A stretch of 64,000 nt of DNA from Bacteroidota bacterium (GCA_016705125.1 JADIYW010000029.1:83644-147643), one strand, 5' to 3'. Positions 55,445 through 64,000 are shown, counted from the first letter of the stretch. Program-made: numbers and translations. Notes: a model not told the origin generated them from the sequence alone.

Positions 55445-56110
55445 ATGGAGGTGTCAAAAAAGTGGAAAATCGCTCAAAAGCTAGAATTGTATTGGTGGAA
55501 GAGGTATTTATCTAAAAAATCACCCATTGATTATTTGATTTGGAAAAAGCAATATTGGTTGTCTTTTTTAGAAAAAATTGGATTGCCCATTTCAACTATT
55601 AATAAGCAAAATATACTCGATGCAGGATGTGGCCCAGCAGGTATTAATATTGTTCTAGAAAATAATATAGTGGATGCTTTTGATCCTTTGATAGAAAGTT
55701 ATAAGGTTTTGCCACATTTCAATCCTGAACAATTTCCTTATGTACAATTCCAAAAAAGTACCATTGAGGCTTTTTCGGCCAAAGAGCAGTACGACTTAGT
55801 TTTTTGTTTAAATGCTATAAATCATGTTTCCGACATTCATAAAAGTTATGGTATTCTTTCCAAATCCCTAAAAGTTGGAGGCACAATGGTTATTAGTATA
55901 GATGCGCATAATCATAATTTTTTCAAGCATCTTTTTCGACTTATTCCTGGCGATGCATTGCATCCACATCAGTATGATTTGAAAGCATATCGTCAATTTT
56001 TAGAAAATGAAAACCTAGAAATTATTGGCGAATACAATTTAGATAAAGGTTTCTTTTTTGATTATTGGGCAATGGTGGTTACTAAAAAAATAGCGATTAA
56101 TGGTTTGTAA
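55445..56110 (+). CDS. Class I SAM-dependent methyltransferase
   Basis: A 221-residue protein with the SAM motif NILDAGCGPAGINIVLE near residues 55-71. Motif II-like VQFQKSTIEAF follows, then YDLVFCLNAINHVSD (motif IV region) and LKVGGTMVISID. The N-terminal 50 residues are basic and helical. The substrate is unknown; similar proteins modify small molecules or lipids. It stands divergent from rnpB, with about 130 bases between. Confidence 0.8.
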   Translation: MEVSKKWKIAQKLELYWWKRYLSKKSPIDYLIWKKQYWLSFLEKIGLPISTINKQNILDAGCGPAGINIVLENNIVDAFDPLIESYKVLPHFNPEQFPYVQFQKSTIEAFSAKEQYDLVFCLNAINHVSDIHKSYGILSKSLKVGGTMVISIDAHNHNFFKHLFRLIPGDALHPHQYDLKAYRQFLENENLEIIGEYNLDKGFFFDYWAMVVTKKIAINGL

Positions 56111-56131
56111 AATGTCACAAATAAATTAAAA

Positions 56132-56520
56132 TTGGTAAAATTAAATCCTAAAATAATTTTCTTGATTGACAGCATAGGTGCTCTTGCAACAGCTTTACTT
56201 TTATCAACAATATTGAAAATTCACAATGAATTTTTGGGAATGCCCGAAAGCGTTCTGTCTTTATTGGCTATAATTGCCTTTTTGTATTGTTTGTACTCTT
56301 TTATTTGTTTTTAAGCCTAAAAAACAATTGGAGACCGTTTTTAATGGTTTTAAGTATAATGAATGTGTCCTATTGTTTACTTATGTTTGGGCTTGTTTTG
56401 TATCATTTTTCTCAGTTAACAAAGTTTGGTATTGTTTATTTTTTTGGAGAAATATTTATAATATTAGGCCTAGCATATTATGAGCTAAAAAAAGCAAAAA
56501 ATGTAGAAAAGATAAGCTAA
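56132..56520 (+). CDS. Small four-helix membrane protein (one frameshift)
   Basis: Two frames, 56132-56314 and the frame ending 56520, fit one protein of about 130 residues. Its first part is KLNPKIIFLIDSIGALATALLL with LGMPESVLSLLAIIAF and its second LKNNWRPFLMVLSIMN with YHFSQLTKFGIVYFFGEI. Adding one T to the T5 run at 56308-56312 joins them as CFLSLKNNW. The protein would have four hydrophobic segments. I know similar small membrane proteins from Bacteroidota but no function. The start is uncertain (TTG proposed). Confidence 0.65.
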
Positions 56521-56521
56521 A

Positions 56522-57673
56522 TCAAAACATCAACCAATGCCATTTTACTTGTCTTGCGGTATTAAATTCAACAGCTGGAAATGGAATTTTAATGATATTT
56601 AGAAAAGCAAAAAAAGTTTTCAAAGGTTTTGATTTTGTAGGTATTCGTGTCCAATCAATATCTGCCGAAAGATAAAATTGACGTATTCGCTGAATATCTG
56701 TTCTGTCAATAATTTTATCTGGTGGGCAATTTTCAATTAAATCGTCGGCTCCACCCTCGGCACACCATTTATTTTCAAACCCTCCATACATATTTTGGGC
56801 ACCATAACCAAAGGCTACATTTATCCATTTTGGAAATTTGCTATTTGGTTTTTTTATAAAAGAACCAATACTTGCCGAAAGCCAAAAGGTGGTAGAATTA
56901 TAATCTTTTAAAATGCCTTCGGCAAATGATTTTCCAAACAAACTATTTGCTCTACCTTGTAATGAGTCGGGATAATTAGTGGGCCATGCCGATTCCTTAA
57001 GCCATATTCGTTGTTCACCCCATGCATATTCTTGCCATAAATTCCACCCTGCTCCGCCGATATTTGCTGCTACATCACTTAAAGAAAACCCCCACTTAGC
57101 AGAGAAGGCATCCTGAAATTCAATAGCCAATTGCCACATTTGAGCCACTCCAAAACCCAGCCATGCCGCCTTTTTGGGCTTCATTCCTGCCCATTCAAAC
57201 ACTTGCGCACTCCATGTCGACTCAAGATAGGCGCTAAATCCATGTCCAATTTTATCTACTTGATTCCATTCTTTTGAATCATTAAATAGTTGAAATTTTG
57301 ATTTCTCATAATTAGAATACCACGCTTTCGACCACCAAAAATTCAATCCTATATAACTAGCTCCTGTAAGTCCTAATGCCATTCCGATTCGCGGTTTGTT
57401 TAAAACAGCAGATCGCTCAAAGAAAGAATATGGCTTACAAAAACGAATTCGGGCAGATGCTGAATCAATACTCAAAATTTCATCAGACTGAATACTGTCT
57501 ATATTGTCAAAAACTAATTCTTTAACTTGAACTACAGAATCATTTGAAACTTCATCTAAATTTACAATTATGGTATCTTCATTTTTTCCATCTTTTGAAA
57601 ATGAAATAATATTAGAAAAACCAATTTCAATGGACAAAAAAAATAATGTAAAAAAGATGAGGCGCCTTATCAT
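56522..57673 (-). CDS. DUF2279 (YfiM-like) exported protein
   Basis: A 383-residue protein with a signal peptide. The core near residues 90-220 has the family features: YIGLNFWWSKAWYSNYEKSKF, WNQVDKIGHGFSAYL, KKAAWLGFGVAQMWQLAIEFQDAFSAKWGFS and SDVAANIGGAG. The conserved HG and EFQD resemble membrane-associated enzyme motifs, but the function of DUF2279 is not known. It overlaps the phosphohexomutase gene by four bases (ATGA), so both are probably cotranslated. Confidence 0.83.
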   Translation of the reverse strand: MIRRLIFFTLFFLSIEIGFSNIISFSKDGKNEDTIIVNLDEVSNDSVVQVKELVFDNIDSIQSDEILSIDSASARIRFCKPYSFFERSAVLNKPRIGMALGLTGASYIGLNFWWSKAWYSNYEKSKFQLFNDSKEWNQVDKIGHGFSAYLESTWSAQVFEWAGMKPKKAAWLGFGVAQMWQLAIEFQDAFSAKWGFSLSDVAANIGGAGWNLWQEYAWGEQRIWLKESAWPTNYPDSLQGRANSLFGKSFAEGILKDYNSTTFWLSASIGSFIKKPNSKFPKWINVAFGYGAQNMYGGFENKWCAEGGADDLIENCPPDKIIDRTDIQRIRQFYLSADIDWTRIPTKSKPLKTFFAFLNIIKIPFPAVEFNTARQVKWHWLMF

Positions 57674-59076
57674 ATTGCTAAAACAGTAGATTTTGCGACA
57701 TTTAGAATGTCTATCACTTTTTCATAATTTTCACTTTGGCTATAAATTCTCAAAACAGGCTCAGTGCCACTTGGTCGAATCATCACCCATGAATTGTCGT
57801 CTAAATGAAATTTGAAACCATCAATTTTTTCAATCCGTTGAACATTGAAAGCACCAAAAGATTTAAAATTATCTGCTTCACAATAGCTAATGATTTTTTG
57901 TTTTAAAGGTTCTGGCAAATGAACGTCGTACCTGTCGAAAGCAAACGGGCCAATTAAATCATAAATTTCTTGAATTAACTCGTCTAATGATTTTCCAGTT
58001 TTTGCCATAAATTCGATAAGTGTAAGTGCATTCCAAACGCCATCACGCTCAGGAATATGCCCTTTTATAGCTATTCCACCCGATTCTTCCCCACCTACTA
58101 ATACATCTTCATTTACCATTATTTCGCAGATATATTTAAAGCCAATTTTAGTCACACGGCATTCGATACCTAATACAGCACAAAGTTGTTTTACTTTTTC
58201 ACAAACCGAGAAAGCAATAATCACTTTTCCCCTTAATCCTTTGTATTTATACAAATAATGAATAAGTAATAAAATTACATGGTGCGAATCCACAAAGTTA
58301 CCTTTTGAATCATAACAACCAATCCGATCGGCATCGCCATCATTTGCAAAACCGAAATCAATATCTGTGGAGTCTGCAATTAATTTCGAAAACTCTAATA
58401 AATTCTTGTGCAATGGTTCGGGTGCTTGACCCATAAACGAGGGATTTTCGTCGCAATGCAAATGAACAATCTCTGGCAAAAGTCGCTTTACAATTTTTTG
58501 TCCTGCACCGTACATGGCATCGAAGGCAAAAACCATCCCACAATTTCTGATTGTTTCCATGTCGAAAGATTGCTCTACATGGTTAAAGTACATTGTTTCT
58601 AAATCAACATACTCTATTTTTCCATTTTCAACTAATTCTTCAATGCTAGTTGTAGGAACTTCAGCTTGTGCAGGTATTAAATCTTCAACCAACTGAATTT
58701 CAGAAGGAATAGTTGGGCCTCCATAAGCAGATTTTAGCTTAAATCCGTTATAAGAAGCTGGATTATGACTAGCTGTAATTACCACACCAAAGCCACTTTT
58801 AAAATGATGTGCACCGAGGGAAATCATAGGGGTTGAAACGATGCCTTTGGCTAAATATACTTTTATGCCCATAGCTGCAATCACCTTAGCGGTTGTTTCT
58901 GCAAACAATTGACCACCAAATCTGCAGTCGTGTCCAATCACCACATTTTTATTCAAATCGGAATTAATAATTCTTAATCCAGTTGCATAAGCCACTCTTG
59001 CCACATTTGCCACCGTAAAATCTTCTGCTATAATTGCACGCCATCCGTCTGTTCCAAATTTTATATCACTCATCAT
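57670..59076 (-). CDS. Phosphoglucomutase/phosphomannomutase family protein
   Basis: A 468-residue alpha-D-phosphohexomutase. It starts FGTDGWRAIIAEDF, then has the active-site serine loop VITASHNPASYNGFKLK near residues 94-110, the metal loop FANDGDADRIG near 240-250, the sugar loop GGEESGGIAI near 330, and the phosphate loop RPSGTEPVLRIY near 440. It interconverts hexose 1- and 6-phosphates for polysaccharide precursors. Substrate preference cannot be decided from the sugar loop alone. ATG codons at residues 1 and 2 are both possible. Confidence 0.93.
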   Translation of the reverse strand: MMSDIKFGTDGWRAIIAEDFTVANVARVAYATGLRIINSDLNKNVVIGHDCRFGGQLFAETTAKVIAAMGIKVYLAKGIVSTPMISLGAHHFKSGFGVVITASHNPASYNGFKLKSAYGGPTIPSEIQLVEDLIPAQAEVPTTSIEELVENGKIEYVDLETMYFNHVEQSFDMETIRNCGMVFAFDAMYGAGQKIVKRLLPEIVHLHCDENPSFMGQAPEPLHKNLLEFSKLIADSTDIDFGFANDGDADRIGCYDSKGNFVDSHHVILLLIHYLYKYKGLRGKVIIAFSVCEKVKQLCAVLGIECRVTKIGFKYICEIMVNEDVLVGGEESGGIAIKGHIPERDGVWNALTLIEFMAKTGKSLDELIQEIYDLIGPFAFDRYDVHLPEPLKQKIISYCEADNFKSFGAFNVQRIEKIDGFKFHLDDNSWVMIRPSGTEPVLRIYSQSENYEKVIDILNVAKSTVLAI

Positions 59077-59092
59077 TTTTATTTTTATTGTG

Positions 59093-59100
59093 CAAATTTA
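59093..59100 (-). promoter_or_regulatory. -7 element of the phosphohexomutase operon
   Basis: The - strand reads TAAATTTG, an exact TAnnTTTG match 17 bases before the first ATG at 59076. Confidence 0.4.
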
Positions 59101-59295
59101 AGGATTCATAATTTAAATGTTTAAAAAAAGAATAATTGAATTCAAAATATAATTTGGTTAAATCGTAGTAATGTCGCCTTGATTTAGAAAAAGGGATAGA
59201 TAAATGGTAAAATATGCAATAAATTAATTTTTTGTTGTCAACACATGAATAAAAAAAAGAATTTTTGCTACAAAAAGAATTTTTAAATTTATGCC

Positions 59296-59943
59296 ATGGA
59301 AGATAATTTTCGGCATAAGGGCATGAGGAAGAAATTGGCGGAGTCTTTGCAAAAGGAAGGGATAAGTGATTTAAATGTGTTGAAAGCCATTGAAATGATT
59401 CCAAGACATTTGTTTTTAGATAAAGCCTTTGTAGAAATTGCCTATGAGAACAAACCATTTCCAATAGGGAAGGGGCAAACGATATCACATCCCTTTACAG
59501 TTGCTTATCAGACCCAATTGTTGGAGATAAAAAAAGGAGAAAAGGTATTAGAAATAGGCACTGGTTCTGGTTATCAAGCTTGTGTGCTTGATTTTTTGGG
59601 CGCAAAAGTTTTTTCAATAGAAAGACATCAGGTGCTATTTAATAAATCAAGAGACTTTATAAAGAAATTGGGTTTCACCAAAATTCGTTGTTTCTATGGT
59701 GATGGATTTGAAGGTTTGCCAGGATTTTCGCCATTCGACAAAATTATAATCACAGCTGCCGCACCAGTTGTACCCCAGAAATTATTGGAGCAATTAGCAA
59801 TAGGTGGTATTATGGTTGTGCCCTTAAATGAGGGCGTAAAGCAAAAAATGTTGAGGATTACTCGAATAAATCAAAATGAATACAAAAGAGAAGGATATGA
59901 TGATTTTGTATTTGTGCCAATGCTTCAAGGAACGGAGGTTTAA
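59296..59943 (+). CDS. pcm: Protein-L-isoaspartate O-methyltransferase
   Basis: A 215-residue SAM methyltransferase that starts repair of isoaspartyl residues in aged proteins. It has MIPRHLFLDKAF near residues 36-47, the isoaspartate-binding GKGQTISHPFTVAYQTQLL near 59-77, the SAM loop VLEIGTGSGYQACVLDFLG near 85-103, SIERH, and the late motif IITAAAPVVPQKLLEQLAIGG. Length is normal. Confidence 0.94.
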   Translation: MEDNFRHKGMRKKLAESLQKEGISDLNVLKAIEMIPRHLFLDKAFVEIAYENKPFPIGKGQTISHPFTVAYQTQLLEIKKGEKVLEIGTGSGYQACVLDFLGAKVFSIERHQVLFNKSRDFIKKLGFTKIRCFYGDGFEGLPGFSPFDKIIITAAAPVVPQKLLEQLAIGGIMVVPLNEGVKQKMLRITRINQNEYKREGYDDFVFVPMLQGTEV

Positions 59944-59963
59944 CTTTTTTTAATTGGTATGAT

Positions 59964-59993
59964 TTTGGCTATTCAAAAATAAACTTACCTTTG
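59964..59993 (+). promoter_or_regulatory. Promoter (-33 TTTG, -7 TACCTTTG) for the 60012-60590 gene
   Basis: TTTG at 59964-59967 and TACCTTTG at 59986-59993 are 18 bases apart, close to the Bacteroidota consensus TTTG-N19-21-TAnnTTTG. The ATG follows 18 bases downstream. Confidence 0.55.
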
Positions 59994-60011
59994 TTGGATA
60001 ATATATAGATT

Positions 60012-60590
60012 ATGAAAATTTGGAGTAGAATTGCGATATTACTTTTTATACTTATTGGCTTAAATTCTTGTAGAAAAGGTCCTGAGGATCCATTTTTTTC
60101 ATTTATTACGCGAAAAAATAGGTTAGCTAATGAGTGGAAAGCAGCTACTTATACTATAAATGATTTGGATCAGTTGTTAAAAATAGAAAAAGACACTTTG
60201 TTTGATGAAATATGTGGCAATCAGTTTCTTATTGATTCTGTTAGCTTGGATTATTATTTTACCATAGATAAAGATGGAGAATACAATACCCTAAAGCAAT
60301 ATTTGGGTAAAAAAATAGCTACAGCACCTGGTTCACCCTGTTCAGATTTAGAATATACAATTAATATAGATTCTTCAAGTACTAAAAAAGGATTTTGGAA
60401 TTTTACTGGCGGAGTAGGGAATACTGCTAATAGAGAGCAATTATTTTTATACGAAGAGGAAACGGGAATTGGTGTTTTATGGGATATTATTGGTTTGAGA
60501 ACAGACGAATTGCACCTTTCAAGAAAGTATATAAAAGTTGGAGAATCTACCTTTACTTACGAAGATTTGATTTTAGTGCCAAAGGACTAG
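60012..60590 (+). CDS. Small lipoprotein of unknown function
   Basis: A 192-residue protein with lipobox LNSC (Cys about residue 20) followed by RKGPEDPFFSF. It has the pattern TRKNRLANEWKAATYTINDLD, often seen at the start of lipocalin-like beta domains in Bacteroidota lipoproteins. Internal strands (DYYFTIDKDGEYN, GFWNFTGG, ELHLSRKYI) agree with a small beta barrel. The ligand, if any, is unknown. Confidence 0.7.
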   Translation: MKIWSRIAILLFILIGLNSCRKGPEDPFFSFITRKNRLANEWKAATYTINDLDQLLKIEKDTLFDEICGNQFLIDSVSLDYYFTIDKDGEYNTLKQYLGKKIATAPGSPCSDLEYTINIDSSSTKKGFWNFTGGVGNTANREQLFLYEEETGIGVLWDIIGLRTDELHLSRKYIKVGESTFTYEDLILVPKD

Positions 60591-60822
60591 GAGAAATTTT
60601 AAATGTTTAATGAGGTTAAGATTTAAAAAATGTTGAATGTTAAATGCTCAATTTTTAATAGAGCCAAGATTTTTAGAACCAAGAATCAAGAAATGAACCA
60701 AATTGCAGTGAACTGTTTACCGTGAACCGTCAACTTCCCCACTGCGGACTGCCGACCGAGGACTCTTAATAACTCAAAAACTATTTAACCTAATAACAAA
60801 CTTGGACTGTTCAATGTGGACT
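60591..60822. repeat. Intergenic block of degenerate word repeats
   Basis: Successive short words, each in several variants: AATGTTGAATGTTAAATG; AGAACCAAGAATCAAGAAATGAACCAA; GTGAACTGTTTACCGTGAACCGTC; ACTGCGGACTGCCGACCGAGGACT; CTTAATAACTC and CCTAATAAC; CTTGGACTGTTCAATGTGGACTT. The 18 bases AAATGTTGAATGTTAAAT at 60628-60645 are identical to 6612-6629 beside the four-helix-bundle gene. GCGGAC words recur at 28.84 kb. I see no gene here. Confidence 0.65.
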
Positions 60823-61296
60823 TTACCTCCTTTGGTTCAATACTTTTTTAATCATTAAATCATTGTCCCTAGTTTTTAAGGTTTCTCGTTTATCAAACGA
60901 TTTCTTTCCCTTGGCTAAAGCTATTTCTACTTTTATTATTCCTCTATCACTCAAAAAAACTTTATAAGGAATAATAGTAAGTCCCTTTTCTTTGATTTTA
61001 CTTTCCAGTTTTTTAATTCTTTTTATTCAGCAACATTTTACGAACCCTAAGTGGCTCATGATTGTAGATATTTCCATGCTTATATTCGCCAATATGCAGA
61101 TTTTTGACAAATAATTCCCCTTTTACAAAATAGCAATAAGCATCAACCATACTTACTTTTGCCTCTCTTACCGCTTTTACCTCAGTTCCGGCCAATATTA
61201 TCCCTGCAGTGAATGTATCAATAAATTCAAAGTCAAATCTTGCTTTTTATTCACAAGATTCAGTGTTAATGGTTTTAATTTATTTTTTGCAGTCAT
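60823..61296 (-). CDS. smpB: SsrA-binding protein SmpB (three frameshifts)
   Basis: SmpB brings tmRNA to stalled ribosomes. Reading three frames in order gives MTAKNKLKPLTLNLVNKK, then ARFDFEFIDTFTAGIILAGTEVKAVRE with VSMVDAYCYFVKGELFVKNLHI and NHEPLRVRKMLLNKK, then KKLESKIKEKGLTIIPYKVF with VEIALAKGKKSFDKRETLK. The breaks lie at homopolymers 61244-61248, 61020-61024 and 61009-61014. Each is cured by one added base. Corrected length is about 158 residues, normal. A real loss is unlikely; I read these as sequence errors. A - strand TATTTTTG at 61316-61323 is a likely -7 box. Confidence 0.9.
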
Positions 61297-61625
61297 TTTT
61301 ATTGCTATAGAAGTGCAAAAATAACCATATTGAAGCTAAATGAAGCATTAAAAATTAAATAAATGAGGATTAATTTAATTGACGTCTTATTAGTATGCAA
61401 TCAAATCAAAGATTTTGTATTTTGATAATCTTTTTTATGAATTAAAACAGAAATGAAAGAATAAAATTTTTAGCAAAGTGGTAAAAAATATTACCTCAAT
61501 ATTATTTTTTTCTTAATCCCTTTAAAATGGCGTTTATTTGTGGAAAACCAATTGTGTTTTTTTTGCTAAAACATTTTTTTTACATTACTTTTGCGTCGGT
61601 TTAAAAACAAAGTCAAAATAGAAAT
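61297..61625. other. Divergent intergenic region between smpB and atpD
   Basis: About 330 AT-rich bases with no gene. It holds the proposed smpB -7 element (61316-61323, - strand) and the atpD promoter (61562-61593, + strand). Nothing else is recognised. Confidence 0.5.
61562..61593 (+). promoter_or_regulatory. Promoter of atpD-atpC (-33 TTTG, -7 TACTTTTG)
   Basis: TTTG at 61562-61565 and TACTTTTG at 61586-61593 are separated by 20 bases. This is the best match in the window to the Bacteroidota housekeeping promoter (TTTG-N19-21-TAnnTTTG). The atpD ATG lies 32 bases further on. Confidence 0.75.
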
Positions 61626-63112
61626 ATGGCTAATAGCGGAAAAATTGCACAAATCATCGGTCCTGTAGTGGACGTATCCTTTGCAGGAAATGATGTAACC
61701 TTACCAAAAATTTTAATGCATTAATTGTAAAGAAAGAAGATGGTACAGAATTAATTCTTGAATGTCAACAACATTTGGGACAAGACACTATCAGAGCCAT
61801 CGCAATGGATGCTACTGAAGGGCTTACAAGAGGTTTGGAAGTAATTGATACTGGAAATCAAATTCAAATGCCAACTGGTGAGGCAATCAAAGGTAGATTG
61901 TTTAATGTAGTAGGAAAAGCAATTGATGGTATTGGTGATGTGCCAACTACAAATGGATACAATATCCATCGTAAACCACCTAGATGAAGATTTGTCAACT
62001 TCAAAAGAAGTATTATATACTGGTATTAAAGTAATTGACTTAATTGAGCCATACGCAAAAGGGGGGAAAATTGGATTATTCGGTGGAGCAGGTGTTGGTA
62101 AAACAGTTTTAATCATGGAGTTGGTAAATAATATTGCCAAAGGACATGGTGGATTATCTGTATTTGCAGGTGTAGGTGAAAGAACAAGGGAAGGAAATGA
62201 CCTTTTGAGAGAATTCTTAGAATCAGATGTAATTAAATATGGTGAGGAATTCAAGCACTCAATGGAAGAAGGTGGTTGGGATTTGTCTAAAGTAGATAAA
62301 AAAGCTTTAGAAGAATCAAAAGCAACTTTAGTTTTTGGACAAATGAATGAACCTCCTGGGGCGCGTGCAAGAGTAGCTTTAAGTGGACTTACTGTAGCAG
62401 AATATTTCCGTGATGGAGATGGAACTGAAGGTGGAGGAAAAGACATTCTTTTCTTTATCGATAATATATTTAGGTTTACCCAAGCAGGTTCTGAAGTATC
62501 AGCACTTTTAGGAAGGATGCCATCAGCGGTAGGTTATCAGCCAACATTAGCCACAGAAATGGGTTTAATGCAAGAGCGAATTACCTCTACTAAAAAGGGT
62601 CACTTACATCTGTTCAGGCAGTTTATGTACCTGCGGATGACTTAACCGACCCAGCTCCAGCTACTACTTTTGCGCATTTAGATGCTACAACGGTATTGAG
62701 CAGAAAAATTGCTGAATTGGGAATTTATCCTGCGGTAGATCTTTGGATTCAACTTCAAGAATTCTTTTCTCCAGATGTTTTAGGTGAAAGACATTATAAA
62801 TGTGCTCAAGACGTAAAAATGATCTTACAACGATACAAAGAATTACAAGATATTATTGCAATTTTGGGTATGGACGAACTTTCTGAAGAAGATAGATTGG
62901 TAGGTAGAGCTAGAAGGGTACAACGGTTTTTATCTCAACCATTCTTTGTTGCTGAGCAATTTACAGGGTTAAAAGGAGTATTTGTTCCAATTGAAGAAAC
63001 CATCAGAGGTTTTGAAATGATTATGGCAGGTGAAGTGGATCAATATCCTGAAGCAGCATTCAACTTAGTTGGCACAATTGATGATGCAATTGAGAAAGGA
63101 AAAAATTATTAG
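61626..63112 (+). CDS. atpD: ATP synthase F1 beta subunit (multiple frameshifts)
   Basis: The catalytic subunit of F1-ATPase. Segments in order: MANSGKIAQIIGPVVDVSF; LGQDTIRAIAMDATEGLTRG; the P-loop FGGAGVGKTVLIMELVNN; FIDNIFRFTQAGSEVSALLG; GYQPTLATEMG; and DIIAILGMDELSEEDR. Frame changes fall near 61711, 61985 and 62601. A compensating pair near 62741 and 62765-62768 replaces the expected PLDSTSRIL by LWIQLQEFF. One residue also seems missing in DRLVGRARR. Corrected length is about 495 residues. Such an essential gene cannot be this broken, so I assign the changes to sequence error. Confidence 0.93.
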
Positions 63113-63134
63113 CTGAGCTAAAACCAATTCGATT

Positions 63135-63378
63135 ATGCAATTATCTATTATAACACCCGAAAGTCAACTATTTGCTGGAGAAGTTCAGTCTGTAATATTA
63201 CCTGGCGTTGAAGGGAAATTTCAAATATTGAATAATCATGCTCCTTTTATTTCTGCCTTAGAAGAAGGTATTGTAAAAGTGAAGATGGGATCAGAAAATT
63301 TGAGTTTAACATCAAAAGTGGCATTGCTGAAGTATTGAAAAAAAAATATCAATACTTACTGAAGGCGTTGCTAAATAA
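63135..63378 (+). CDS. atpC: ATP synthase F1 epsilon subunit (one frameshift)
   Basis: A protein of about 81 residues with the epsilon N-terminal beta domain: LSIITPESQLFAGEVQSVIL, then GKFQILNNHAPFISALEEG. The frame breaks at SENLSL. Adding one T to the run at 63305-63307 gives NIKSGIAEVLKKKISILTEG and a stop at 63376. The short form without the C-terminal helices is usual in Bacteroidota. It starts 22 bases after atpD and ends before a strong terminator. Confidence 0.9.
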
Positions 63379-63400
63379 AAAAATAAGATAAAATATTTTT

Positions 63401-63430
63401 AAGCCTCCCCGATTTAGGGGAGGCTTTTTT
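63401..63430 (+). terminator. Intrinsic terminator of atpD-atpC
   Basis: Perfect 10-bp stem AAGCCTCCCC at 63401-63410, loop GATTTA, and GGGGAGGCTT at 63417-63426, then a T run. It lies 22 bases after the corrected atpC stop. Confidence 0.92.
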
Positions 63431-63471
63431 AATATCACCCTTTAGGGTATTTCTCTTGTTTTATATAGAGT

Positions 63472-63479
63472 TAATTTTG
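63472..63479 (+). promoter_or_regulatory. -7 element before the last, broken gene
   Basis: TAATTTTG, an exact TAnnTTTG match 15 bases before the ATG at 63495. No -33 box at the usual spacing. Confidence 0.4.
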
Positions 63480-63494
63480 TGTAAATTAACCACT

Positions 63495-64000
63495 ATGAAA
63501 AACTTTAATAACTATTTTTTATTTTCTGTCGTTTTTATCTTGCTTTCTCAACATTAAATCCTGCAAGTGGATTTGTATGCCAATTTGAGACTATTGGATT
63601 TAATGTAATTTTTAGAGGTGGAAATTATCCTTCCTCAAAATACAATTGGAAATATTTATTTTGCCGAAAATGTCGGTCAAATCCCAAACCTACAACCTGG
63701 TTTTCCATTAACAAGGGTAAATGACTCCATCAACAGGTAGTATTTTTTGGCTTACTGCTGGAAAAGAATATGCTATAAAGTTGGAAATACTCAACCTACA
63801 ACGCCTTTAAATAATTTTTTTTTTTTACTCGCAACTATACCAAAAGAAACAAGGACTGAAATTCAGTTTCCCCTCAGCAAGTAAAAGTTGGTACATGTCT
63901 CGCCAACCAGCCCCTCACTTTATATAACTCCAACAATCCTGGAAGTTTGAAAAAGGGTGGGCTTGATTCAGTAAAGGCAGGGCGGAAGGTGGTGCTTTTG
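63495..64000 (+). CDS. Partial secreted protein, frame-broken, cut by the window edge
   Basis: The ATG opens a signal peptide (KNFNNYFLFSVVFILLSQ). Beyond it, coherent protein can be read only by changing frame: LNPASGFVCQFETIGFNVIF, then PQNTIGNIYFAENVGQIPNL with LQPGFPLTRVNDS, then IFWLTAGKEYAIKLEI. The rest is unclear. I do not recognise the family. The many breaks in so short a stretch agree with the error gradient towards the end of the window. Confidence 0.4.

Noticed and set aside
59066..59488. A 140-residue - strand frame overlapping the start of pcm
   Set aside because: Half of it is antisense to a certain pcm gene and the other half is AT-rich intergenic sequence; it also overlaps the start of the phosphohexomutase gene.
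60823..63378. smpB, atpD and atpC as true pseudogenes
   Set aside because: Each break is cured by a single-base change, mostly in a homopolymer, the protein sequences between breaks are highly conserved, and several neighbouring genes show the same error type.

Overview
The window is AT-rich DNA from a member of the Bacteroidota, probably a chromosomal contig. The evidence is the complete division and cell wall (dcw) cluster in Bacteroidota form (a large MraY with an extra loop, FtsI with a C-terminal PASTA domain, a long FtsZ tail), promoters of the TAnnTTTG (-7) type, archaeal-type ProRS, ClpC, atpD-atpC as a separate unit, and many small lipoproteins with a C-K-K start. I would not assign a family more precisely than this.

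Region 1 (1-15.8 kb, + strand) is the dcw operon: mraZ, rsmH, an FtsL-like gene, ftsI, murE, mraY, a four-helix-bundle (IVP/S23-type) gene, murD, ftsW, murG, murC, ftsQ, ftsA, ftsZ, closed by an intrinsic terminator. Genes overlap or nearly touch except where the four-helix-bundle gene and its repeat-like flanks separate mraY from murD. A tRNA-Ser(GGA) follows.

Region 2 (16-28 kb): meaB, a secreted protein with a C-terminal CGGC motif, a DUF1275 membrane protein, a FadL-like outer membrane protein and an N/W/G-rich secreted protein, all on the - strand. Divergent from these are proS, methylmalonyl-CoA mutase (served by MeaB) and an M16-like protein that has lost its zinc motif.

Region 3 (28-42 kb, mostly + strand): lipoproteins, outer membrane proteins, a serine hydrolase, an acyl-CoA dehydrogenase, a UbiD-family decarboxylase, a sterol desaturase-like enzyme, fabI, a Tat-type flavin amine oxidase and a double FKBP isomerase.

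Region 4 (42-60 kb): clpC, a CNT nucleoside transporter, lptF-like and tgt on the - strand. Next come a glycosyltransferase overlapping an ECF sigma factor, a DUF1905 protein, a CocE-type hydrolase, a 218-bp MITE-like element, tatD, an NtrC-type regulator, RNase P RNA, a methyltransferase, a DUF2279 protein, a phosphohexomutase and pcm.

Region 5 (60-64 kb): a lipoprotein, a block of short repeat words, smpB, atpD-atpC and a broken secreted gene at the edge. From about 48.7 kb onward, genes that must be intact in a living cell (smpB, atpD, atpC, tatD) carry single-base indels, mostly in A/T homopolymers. These get denser towards the end. I read them as sequence errors, not pseudogenes.

I saw no CRISPR array, prophage, toxin system or complete insertion sequence. 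The least explained material is the MITE-like element, the four-helix-bundle insertion inside the dcw operon, and the intergenic word-repeat blocks that share a sequence with its flank.
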